Made by a program: the position numbers and the translations under genes. Positions 49,001-59,898 of a stretch of DNA of 64,000 nt are shown here, in pieces (the first letter of the stretch is position 1; each line of letters begins with the position of its first letter). The stretch comes from Physcomitrium patens (taxonomy: Eukaryota; Streptophyta; Bryopsida; Funariales; Funariaceae), in assembly GCF_000002425.4 (NCBI RefSeq), contig NC_037264.1, positions 7,541,399 to 7,605,398 of the forward strand, read 5' to 3'. The notes beneath the pieces are model-generated. The model saw nothing but the letters and a program-made list of their open reading frames with translations, had not been told where the DNA came from and did no database searches.

Positions 49001-49572
49001 CTTCTCCCAGACACAGATTGTGATATTAACCAAACCGTAGATGTGGATACCATTCCTATAGAGGCCGAGCAAGGTAACGATGAGGTTGTATTTGCAACTG
49101 TTGAGGACATAAACCTGGTGGAGGCCGCGTGTCCAGAGCTTGTGGAAGCATTCGAACAAGAGCAGGTAGACGAAAGAAACTAAATCTTTAACCTAGACTT
49201 TGGTGTTTTTCGCCCGTTTTCCTTTTAATTAAGTATCCAACAGCAATAGCAATGGAAGGTTTTGATGTGAACTAGCTCTCTCGTTCTTATCCCCAGGCGG
49301 CGAAGGAAGTGGCGAAAGCAACAAGAAAAAGGACGAAACGTAAAGAAAGTGAGCAAGAGAGTAGTTCAAGCCAGCAAAGCATCAAGGACTTCTTCAAAGT
49401 GAGGAAGGGATCAATCATAACAACTCCTAGGAGCAAGTCCTCGTCTGATGGTTCTGTCTCCTCTGAGCACTTCCCAAAACATCCACTACCGACCGATGGA
49501 TTAGCCTCACCCGCCCAAATCAGACTTCCAGATACCAATGTCAATGGGTTGCGGAGAAATTTATTTTTCTAA
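46023..49572 (+). CDS. GEN1: GEN1/SEND1-type Holliday-junction resolvase, XPG/FEN nuclease family (8 exons, 680 aa)
   Basis: Exons by hand: 46023-46217, 46393-46575, 46696-46866, 47154-47338, 47780-48095, 48261-48429, 48618-49165, 49297-49572. All edges are GT-AG and the total is 2,043 nt with an open frame. GEN proteins cut Holliday junctions and branched DNA in the nucleus. XPG-N starts MGVRGGFWDELR. Acidic active-site residues are present: D31 (LAVDLS), D75 (FVVDG), E142 and E144 (EAE), D163 and D165 (DSD), D216 (GCDY). The helix-two-turn-helix follows (GVVGIG). Exon 5 has a Cys-rich segment (CGNCGHLG, then CACEAC) as in plant GEN proteins, and exon 7 a chromodomain-like stretch. Exon 8 has a PCNA-box-like QQSIKDFF at about 615-622 in a basic tail. 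It is slightly longer than Arabidopsis GEN1 (about 600 aa). GEAEA of many relatives reads WEAEG here, keeping both acidic residues. GEN1 and SEND1/GEN2 cannot be separated with certainty by eye. Confidence 0.93.
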
Positions 49573-49724
49573 CAACGCTCAATATTTTGAGGATGCGAAA
49601 AACGTAGCCAGCGTACGTGTACATGCCGAACTTACAGCTCTCACTGGGCCAAGAGAACATTTTGATATCCAAGTAAATACGCAGACAAGTACTTCATTAG
49701 TACATCATCTCAGGGCTTCTTAAT

Positions 49725-49790
49725 TCGCCTTGGTCGGGTGGTTAAGGCGTATGTTTGATCAGGAAATCGCCTACTACTGGAACCATTTTT
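49725..49790 (+). other. tRNA-like fragment (5' half, serine/leucine type), probably a relic
   Basis: TGGTCGGGTGGTTAAGGCG at 49,731-49,749 resembles the D-arm and A box of class II tRNAs such as tRNA-Ser (TGGCCGAGTGGTTAAGGCG type). I could not find a T-arm or B box (GGTTCGAAT) downstream, nor a closing acceptor stem, so it is not an intact tRNA gene. A chance match or a SINE head is possible. Confidence 0.3.
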
Positions 49791-51273
49791 GAGGATCTGC
49801 TCTAGACATAAGACAACCTTAGTGAAAGACAACCTGCAGTGGAGCACTTTCAGCAAGGAGCTTACATTGACATCAGAGGAAGTGCCAGGTTCCAGAAACT
49901 TTCTTTCTCCTCGTTTATTCTGATTCCACTGTTTTCAATATGCAGATGTAGTGGAGGAGCAGACTAAGGAAATCACGTGGAGTCAATTAGAATTGTACAG
50001 AACTTTACACGTGTGTAACATCGACACAGGATAACTAATTCTTTTTGAAGGTATTGAGTGCTGCCTTGGACAGCAAATTTGTAGAGGTTGTAACTCATAA
50101 CTGAATTGGACATACGAAGCAAATGATGCTTTGACCAACTTATCCCCTGATACTTCTTATTTCTAATGACATGCTCATGATGATAATTTCTACGTGTTCA
50201 AATATGTTACTAACTGGAAGTTCATATTCAGATGACACTTGCTTGAAATTCTGTTAAATGTTGACGGAATAATCTAGTACAATTGACAAATCTTGTTTGA
50301 GTTTTGAAGAAAACAACAGAAATACTAAATTTTCATGGTAGGATTGTAGTTTTCTCTATTTATTTCCTTATCCTAATTCATTTTGTTTTAGTTGAGATTC
50401 CAATGTAGCAAGTGTTACCTACAATACATAAAATTTCAAGGATGAATATTTAACACCAATTTTGACACACAACATATTAACATTAGCATTATCAGTCAAC
50501 CAATTCATATTTTGAATTTGTGCCTATACATGCATTTCTCATTTGTAGAGGTGCTAAAAAATAATGTTGGATTTTCTTATTATCTAATTGAAGTCCTACA
50601 TTAATATTCCTTCATTCAAAGATAAACTTCCTTAGGTATAAACTTGTATCTTAAAACATCTATTTTTATATTATCTCGTGATTCACTTAACATCTTATTT
50701 TTATAGTTTGAGATATTATTTCAAATAAAGATACTATTCATCATCAACTATTTTTAAGATTTTTTATCTTCTTTTTTAAGACTTTTCTTGGAGGTTGGAA
50801 TCTTTCAAATGAAATTTAATTTGATTAATAATGATTGTTGTATACTTTTAATAAGTTCTAATAAAAAATTTAAAACTATGATGTTTAATATTTATGTTTA
50901 TAATTAATTAATTTATAATTTGTTATAAAAAGTAATATATATTTTTTAAAAAAAACTTTTTCAAATTGAATTGTAAAAAGCAACTATTTTAAAAAATATA
51001 TAAAGCTTACATAAAAAATGCTATCTTTTATAACATTACTTTTTATCTAATTTAAATTTAGATTAAATACATAAAAAATTAAGTGTTATGTGATGTGACA
51101 TCAAGTGCCAAAGCCCATTAGATGTAAGTAGTTTAATTTGGTTTAGTGGTTTTCCATTTGTTAGAATTCAAATCCTAGTTGACATCAATAAAGTCAACTA
51201 ACAAAAAAAAGCTTAAGCGAAAAAACCTCTAGACTTGACATGCTTATTGAATCAAGACTTGTGAGTGATTTTC

Positions 51274-51298
51274 AGAGAGAGAAAGAGAGAGAGAGAGA
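51274..51298 (+). repeat. (GA)n-rich microsatellite
   Basis: Repeated GA with one AAA interruption. Confidence 0.9.
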
Positions 51299-52699
51299 AC
51301 TTACTGTTGGTTTACTATGTTGGCTGTTAAAATCTAGTTGAACTAAGCATTGTAGTTTTGACGCAATTGTGGAGGTATAAAGAAATAATAATGTGGTTAG
51401 GATACATTGCAAGAGTATTATTGGACATTAAAATATTAAAATCAATACATTGTCTATAATATTGTTGGACTGAAGACATTGAACTATAAGAATTTGGAGC
51501 TTTGGGAGCCTATTAGTACAAAAAAGGTACAATCGTTGGAGCTTGTTGAGGGCAATGGTGGGATATTAAGTGAGGTGGCACAAAAAGTGGCTCTTACTTG
51601 CAAAATAGTGATGCAACATTGGATGAGATGATACAAGATTGTGGCACCAAGTAGAACTTGATTGGAAGGAGTGGTCAATTATAAGAACTCTTGTTGCAAT
51701 GAATAAGACAAAGATTGACTTCAAAATACAAGACATAAGAAAATTAGAACAAGTATAGCATAGTTTTTTATTTTATTTTATTCATATTTGATTATTATAT
51801 TTGAATTGGAGTACAAATTTGCTATTGCAATCCAAGGTTTTGATATGCAAGAATAGTGCTATGCATTATTATATGTAAATTTACAAGAGAGAAATAAATT
51901 GGTTTGTGGTAGCTCAAGGCTGCTCATGGCAGCAATCCTTGTGATACAATCACAAGCACACATGGTTACAAGCTTTGAATAGTGACATATTCCATAAGAA
52001 TAGAATTTCATGGTAATAAGGCTCCATAGTGATAGGACCTCATGGTTACAAACTTACATGATTATAGGTCCAAAGCAACCAAAGTTCTATTGCATGATTA
52101 TAGGACTTTCAAAAAAAAAAAAAAAACCAAAAAAAACCAAAAAAAACTAAAACTTAAAACTATTAAGTTTGAAAGCTCATTCTAAGTTTGACCATTTTTA
52201 AATCAATTTTATATATAGGAGATCCAATGAATCCATTGCTATTCTTGATTTTTAAAGTAGAAATTAAATAGAGCAATAAAATAATATTTATTAAATACCA
52301 ATTTCTTTTTAAGTAATTTTTTGATTTTTTCTTACTTTTTTATATTTTATTTTGTTACAATTGTCCTTTATTACCACAAGTTGCATAATTTTTTATCATT
52401 AATTAAAAAAAAGTACCAATTATTCTAATTTACTTTTAATTTTTATTTTTGTATTATTTGAAATAAATGTAGATTTTATTTTTAGTACCTTTTCTTAGTT
52501 GCAAGTATTTTTTTTAGAGGTTTTTCTTGGTTATCTGATTTTATGTTTATACTAGTTAATGTTGATAGACATATTGTAGAAATGAAATTGGATTAAAAGA
52601 TCATTTTGTTTGTGGATATATTGGACTTGTAATAATCTAGAGGTGATTATCAATGAATTACTAAGCTTGGTTGTGGTTGCAAACACAAGTTGTTCTTTT

Positions 52700-54204
52700 A
52701 GCTTTTAGATAGTTGTAGGTATCTAAGTAGTGTACTAGGAATCAATATTATTGGTCTCCTCCACCAAACTACTTAGATAGTTACCACATCCAAGACTTTG
52801 AGCTAGTAGTCAATACTAATAAGACTTTTCAACCTATTTCAATATTGGATATCACTAAAAGGCTTTGGATCTTGAATGTGGACATACTTTATAAGATGGA
52901 AGAGGATCCTTTTAGCGTGGTGAGAGATTGGTTCTTAAGACAAACTAGGGATATTTCTTTATCAAATTAGATGCTTAAATTTTAACTAAGGATGAAAGAA
53001 AAGTATCAAAGATCTTCCACTTTCAATAAGTATTATGTCTTTGAGCTATTATCACAATATATGGAACATGAGGCACTTCAAACCTACAAAAGATGGAATA
53101 AAGTACAGACACTTGAATTGTAAAAAGTAGAGCATTATTGAAAGGTAAGAATAGTATTTATTATAGTTTTTAAAGGAAGTATTATTTTAAGCATAATATG
53201 TATGGTGAAAGAAGAAGATCTTATTAAAGCAAAAGTTAGGACATCTTTGGAAGAAGTAAAAGAAAAAAAAGTAGTAATAGCCTTAGATAGTAGTGCATCC
53301 ACTTTATTATAAATAGTTCAAGCAAAGCTTACAATTGAAACTATTGTCATATTTGGTGAATGTGACTTTAAGAAAATAAATACAAATCTTTCAAGTGAGA
53401 TACCATTCGCTACAAGGATAGTATTTTTTTTTTGACATTATGGCTAGACTTGCTTAAGAAAATTAAAATTTATATTTAAGAATTATATAATTAGTTAATA
53501 AAAATAATATACTTTCTGTTAGTTATATCACTGGCAATAACACTTATGCTACACTTTTACATGTTATGATGGATTTTGGCACTCAACTAATTATAATTGG
53601 TAAGTGGCTTATTTAATAATTAGGTCTTACTATTAAAGATTTGGAATCTTATTCTTTTATTATTATTACTTTAGTAGGAGGTACAAAGTGAGCTACCAAT
53701 TATATCAAGCAACCATTGCAATTTATATTTTACACTAGATCTAAACCACTTTATTTATATTTGTCTCTAAAGTATACAATCATTAGTGCCACCAACTATA
53801 ATATTTTAGTTGGACAATAAGCACTTTATCATTTGATATTAGTCTAAATAATTGAACTAAAGAAGCATGAATTAAACTAAATTGGTTTATTGGTGAATGA
53901 AAAAAAAAAAAATTCATTTTAAATACATTTTTAATAACCATTATGATTATATTAACAAAAAACTTATTTGATTGTAGTATATTGAAATTAGACTTGCTTT
54001 GTAAAGTGATTCTATTAAAAGAAATATTAGCATTTATATCTAATTTTATAGAATTAAATAATCTTTTATCTTTAAAAATTTATTCAAGATACTAAAAGGA
54101 TCCATTTTCTCTGTAAAAAATATTTGTAGAATTCTTTTGCCAATATCAAGAGATTATATCTTTATTCAATATCTTAAAAATCCAAATTATTTTTTGTTAC
54201 CTAT
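52700..54204 (+). mobile_element. Ty3/Gypsy fossil (C), left part, plus strand
   Basis: Gag-like sequence lies at about 52,780-53,150 and a retropepsin-like region at about 53,560-53,820. The element is cut at 54,204 by the insertion of copy B and resumes at 59,899. Its 5' LTR could not be placed and may lie between about 52,200 and 52,750. It is very degraded, with many breaks. Confidence 0.6.
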
Positions 54205-54747
54205 TGTTATGGACATACACATGTAAACCAATAATTACCTATATAATTAAATAAAAGTAGGTAAAAGTAGATTAATTCTATAATATCTTCTATTGAAGCT
54301 TCTTAGAAGCTTTAGACACTGCTTTGACTTCAGAGGTGTCTATAATTGATTTTTTAGGTTAGAAATATGATCAACAAGTTAGCCATGTACCACATATGTT
54401 GGTAGCTTAAAGAATAAGCTAATTATGTGGCACACATATAGAAAACTTGCTTTGTAAGCTAAGGCATGTGTCTTGCAAAGTCAACACATATTAGAGGTCT
54501 TATAGAATATCACCACATAGTCCCTAGTTAGATAGTATATATAGAGGCAAGAGTAAAGCCTTCTTTACTCTTATCAATTCCTTTCTTGTTTCTAGTCTAG
54601 ATTTAAAAGTCTCTAGTTTTCTTGTCTTTTGGCAATAGTCATTCTAGTTTTTTTTAATATACATACTACTTTATTTTTATTTTTTCACTTTTCTTTTGAC
54701 ATAGATTTCTAGATTTATGCATCTTTTTTTAGTTTATGTCCTTGACA
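54205..54747 (+). repeat. 5' LTR of copy B
   Basis: It starts TGTTATGGACATAC and ends near ATGTCCTTGACA. It contains a degenerate heat-shock-like string at 54,295-54,313 and a TATA-like AGTATATATAGAGGC at about 54,533-54,547. Confidence 0.85.
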
Positions 54748-57700
54748 AATTGACAAGAATATACTTACAATATTAGCTTTGTCTTTTCTTGATTAAGAAT
54801 AGATTACTCCTTTGTCTTAATAAGACATAAGTGTATTAGAAGTTGCAAATTATCCTCTTCTAAACTAATATTGTTCTTAGTATCTTCTTTGTTCTTAAGT
54901 CCTCCCTTCTGCTTGTCTTCACTTATATTAGACATTTTTTTTTAAATGTCATCATAGTAGAGCTTCTTAAAATGAAGAGTACAATGGCATAAATGCAAGC
55001 TTATTGAAGGAGTTGAAGCTTGCAATGCATCAAATCAATTTATTGCCACTTGCAGCAATAAAAATGACAAGAAATGAAGATACATATAAGATTGGAGCTG
55101 CTTCGATATTTATACCAAATCACATCCCTTTTCCTATGGTGGAATATCCTTCCGGTACTAGAGAACTAAAAGTTGCCTTGTTTGAGAAGTTTGATGGCAC
55201 AAGTTCCAAGTTTCAAGGATTTATCAATCAAGTACAACTTATGATTGAACTTCAATCCCAAAGCTATCCAATTCTAGAATCACAAGTTAAATTCATTGAT
55301 ACACTTCTTTCAGATTCACCTTTATGGTGGTTTTCATCTTTTTTTGAATGAGAAGATCCAATATTAGATAACTTGGAGGATTTTTTGGTGGAGTTTCAAT
55401 CCATGTATAGAAAATATGATGCAATTTGTGTTACAACTAATAAGATCAATATTTTGTGACAAGGCAATTGATCCATAATATTCTATGTTTTTTAATTTTG
55501 ACAACTTACAACTCATATCAAGTAGGATGATGCTCCACATATTAGCCAATTTTTCTATGAATTATAATATGTAGTAAAGAAATTGATGCTCAACTTATCT
55601 AATCTTCAAATATTGAATCAAGTGATTTACTTTGCTAAGAAGTGTGATAATTGACTTCTTGAATTTTGATGTGAAAGTCAGAAAAGTGGACCTCAACGTT
55701 ACTATAATTTGATGGCAACACTAATGCCTCTTCAACATATATATTTGGAAGTAGAAGATATATAAATTGATGCAGTATGTTTTAAATCTGTCACTAAGCA
55801 AAAAAAGACTTATTGCCATTAGGAAGGATTATCCTTATATTGTGGAGAATCTAAGCACATTATCCAACATTCTTCAAAGAAGTGAAAAAATTATAAAATA
55901 AAAAGTATAAATGTCAAAAAAGATAATATATTAAAAAACAAGTTTGTCCAGCTATAATAAGGATCGTGTTGCTAGAACCTCGTACAATATCTAATGAAGG
56001 TCCTATTCTCTCTTCAAAATCCTCTCTTTGTTTTATATTAAATATTATTTTAAGACCTAAACATTACAAAGCCTCTACCTTGTAAGATTCAAGAGCCTCA
56101 ACATGTTTCTTAGGTGAAGAATTTGCTAAAAGACTTAAGCATATATTTAGTGAAAAAAACTAAACTTATTCATGTAGAAGTCATAGATGATTGTTTGTTA
56201 TCTTTTAAAGATGTTACTTACAAAATCCTTCCTATAGAAGTAATAATCAATGATCATAATAGCTTTGTGGTATTTAATATCATTCAATTTTTCTTTAATT
56301 CAATTATTTTAAACTTATTGTAGTTAAAAAAATACAATCCTCAAATAAATTGGATTTTTTGTATTCTAAATTTTTCTAAAAGTATAACCAAGAATGTAAT
56401 TAACTAAGTAAAAAATCACAAGTCTAGTACAATTAAACATATGTTTGTAGGTACAAGAGCTTTCTTGCATGCTACAAAAAAAGGATCACCTTATGTTATT
56501 TATGACACATCCATTTCTAATGGTACAAAGACTTCAAGTAGCATTTCAAGGCAATATAAAGAATTTTAAGATATATTTGAAAAAAAGAATGGAGATATTC
56601 TTCCAAAACATTGTTCCTATGAGTGTTCAATTGACCTTCAAGAAGGAGCACACCTGCCATTTGGACCAATCTATAATTTATCACAAAATGAGTTAGCTGA
56701 ATTTAAGGAGTATATTAAAGAGAATCTAGTCAAGAACTTCTTACGCCATTCCAAATCTCTAGCAAGAGTCTGAATTCTCTTTGTGAAGATAAAAGATGGA
56801 TCATCGAGAACTCAAGAAGATCACCACCAAGAACATATACTCACTACTTTTAATATTTGGACTTCTTGATGAGTTGAATCAAGTTAAGATCTATATAAAA
56901 ATAGATCTACAAAGAGTATACAATTTAGTATGCATCAAAGAATGAGATAAATGGAAGACTGCATTTTGAATCAGGTATGAATATTTTGAATATAATATCA
57001 TACTTTTTGGACTTACAAATACACCAGCAGCTTTTTAACATCTTATGAATGATGTTTTTTGAGAGTTTTTGGATGATTTTGTTCTCTGTTATCTAAACAA
57101 TATTTTGATCTATTCTAAGAATACAAAAGAATATGAACATATTCATTGTGTATTACAAAAATTAAATGATGGAGGATTCTATGCAAAGATAGAAAAGTGT
57201 GTATTCTATACTATTAAAGTTGACTTCTTAGGTTAAGTCATTTCAAATGATAGACTTATGATGGATCTTAAGAAAGTTCAAACTATTATGGATTGGAAGA
57301 TCTCAAAAATAATATGAGACATCCAATATTTTTTGGAATTTTCCAACTACTATTGGATCTTTATTGAGGACTTTTCTCAAGTTGATAACATATAAGTTGT
57401 ACATGTTTGAGTTGTAAAGAAAAACTTCAACGGAATCAAAAAATAAAAATAGCATTTGAAGCTTTAAAGATAATTTTTATTTTTGTACCAATCTTATATT
57501 GCGTTGACTTTTCTAATACATTCTTTATGGGAACAGACACATTAAACTTTGCTTTGGGTGTTGTATTATCACAAATAAAAACAAATGATAAACTTCATCT
57601 ACTGGCTTTTCATTCTAAAAAATTTTCAGTAGTCAAAATAAACTATCAAATCCACAATAAAGAACTTCTTACAATTGTGGAATCTTTTCAAGAATGACAT

Positions 57701-59353
57701 TATTATCTAAAAAGCGCTTCTAGTTTAGTCATTGTATATATAAATCACAAGAACCTTAAATATTTCATGTCAACACATATTTTGAATTTTTGTCAAGCTC
57801 GTTGGAGCATGTCTTTGTCGAGATTCAAATTCAATATCATTTATCGGCTAAGAAAACAACAAGGTTTGCTTGATACTCTTTCAAGATGTTCTTATCTTAC
57901 ACCTAAAAAATAAGATGTAGCTTTTGATTAATAAAGAATAATTCTATTGAAGCCAAAGTAATTTCATCTTCAAGCAGTGAAATCAACATTAATTGTTGAT
58001 TCAACTTTTTTCAAGCAAATTCAATCAAATATGTCCTTTGATCTTCTTCTTCATGATATCAAGAATACTTCTTCTAATTTTCATGTTACTTCTAAGTTTG
58101 AATTCAAGAACAACCTACTTTATTTCAAATGATACTTATATATTCCAGAAGGAGAAGTACATTTACGTGTTCTTCAAGCACATTATGACTTTCCAATAAT
58201 ATGAGATTTTGGATGCAATAAGACTTTGGAACTAATATCCAAAGATTTTTGGTGGCAACAAATGTGGAGGGCTGTAAAAGACTTTATTCAATTATGTAAC
58301 ATTTGTTCAAGGTCAAAAATTCCTTATCATCAACTTTATAGACTTCTCCAACCATTACCTATTCCAAAACAATCATGGTCTTTTGTTTTTATGGATTTTA
58401 TTATGGATCTTCTAATCTTAGATTCATATGATTTTATATTTGTGATAGTAGACTATTTTATCAAAATGGCATATTTTGTATCATGCACAAAATCTATCAC
58501 AAGTGAAAAAACTATTAAGCTTTTTTTGATATTATCTATTAATATTATGGATTGCCAAAAGATATTATATCGGATAGAAGGACTCAATTTGTATCAAGAT
58601 TTTGGACTTGTAATAAGTTGGACTACTGCAGGCTTTAATTTTTTCTTATTTGTGGAAAAATCAATTCAGTTGCCTATTGATTACATCTACTAGAGTCAAT
58701 AAAGAACCATTCCCTATTCCACGTGTCTCTTCTTAAACCATACAAAATTGTGAATATACCAAGAAGAAAACAAGTCCCACCTCCTCCTAGAGAAGTAGAA
58801 AATTATAAAGAATTTAAAATAGAAGAAGTTCTACACTTAAGGCAACACCAAAATAAATTAGAATATCTTGTCCATTAGCAAAAAAAAAAATGGAGAACCA
58901 ACAACTAGCGGATTCAATTCAAGAACCTTTGTTTGTTGACCTATCAGATGAGACATTAAAAATTTTACAATCTTCAAGATGATGCAATCGAGACAAAGAT
59001 CTTAAAGAATAATATGTTCTTCTTCAAATAGATGGTGAGATACAATGCATTTGGTATCACAATCTTGGAAGGGACTTTCGATGTTTGGTGATTTTACTAG
59101 AAGTAAGAACAACTTCTGATAATATTTCAAATATTTTATTTGAATGAAGTTATGAAGGCCTTAATAACAATCAAATAACTAAGTAGTCTTCTTATCCTAG
59201 TATGGGATACTATTGATAGTTGAAAGGCCCTATCAACCATCTTCAAAGAGAACAAATATTAGAATATATGGCAAATATAATTCACTACATCTTAGATTTC
59301 ATCAATATGTGATGACTACTCTTAATAGAACTTGTTCCTAAAAAGAGGCATAA

Positions 59354-59898
59354 TGTCATGGATATATACGTATAAACTAATAATTACCTATATAATTAAA
59401 TAAAAATAGATAAAAGTAGGTTAATTCTATAATATCTTCTATTGAAGCTTTCTAGAAGCTTCATAGACACTGCTTTGACTTCAGAGGTGTCTATAATTGA
59501 TTTTTTAGGTTAGAAACATAGTCAACAAGTTAGCCATGTGCCACACATGTTGATAGCTTAAAGAACAAGCTAACTACATGGTGTATACATAGAAATTTTT
59601 TTTTGTAAGCTAAGGCATGTGTCTTGCAAAGTCAACACATTTTAAAGGTCTTATAGAACATTGCCACACAGCCCCTCGTTAGATAGTATATATAGACGCA
59701 AGAGTAAAGTCATCTTTATCCTTATCAATTCTTTTCTTGCTTCTAGTCTAAATTTGAGAGTCTCTAGTTTCCTTGTCTTCTGGCAATAGCCATTCTAATT
59801 TCTTTTTAATATATATACTACTTTATTTTATTTTTTTCATTTTTTTTTATACAAATTTTTCAAATTTATATATCTTTTTTCAGTTCATGTCATTGATA
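59354..59898 (+). repeat. 3' LTR of copy B
   Basis: It starts TGTCATGGATATATAC after the purine-rich AAAAAGAGGCATAA and ends near ATGTCATTGATA. It carries a perfect heat-shock-like TTCTAGAAGCTTC at 59,450-59,462 and the same TATA-like box as the 5' LTR. Confidence 0.85.

Larger units (their letters stand above)
49573..52700. other. GEN1-like downstream region passing into AT-rich DNA, no gene
   Basis: The 3' UTR of the GEN1-like gene probably lies in the first few hundred bases, and no AATAAA stands out there. From about 50,100 the sequence is AT-rich. It holds a GA-rich run at 51,274-51,298 and an A-rich stretch at about 52,108-52,150. The small minus-strand frame at 51,484-51,678 has no known domain. 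Confidence 0.5.
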
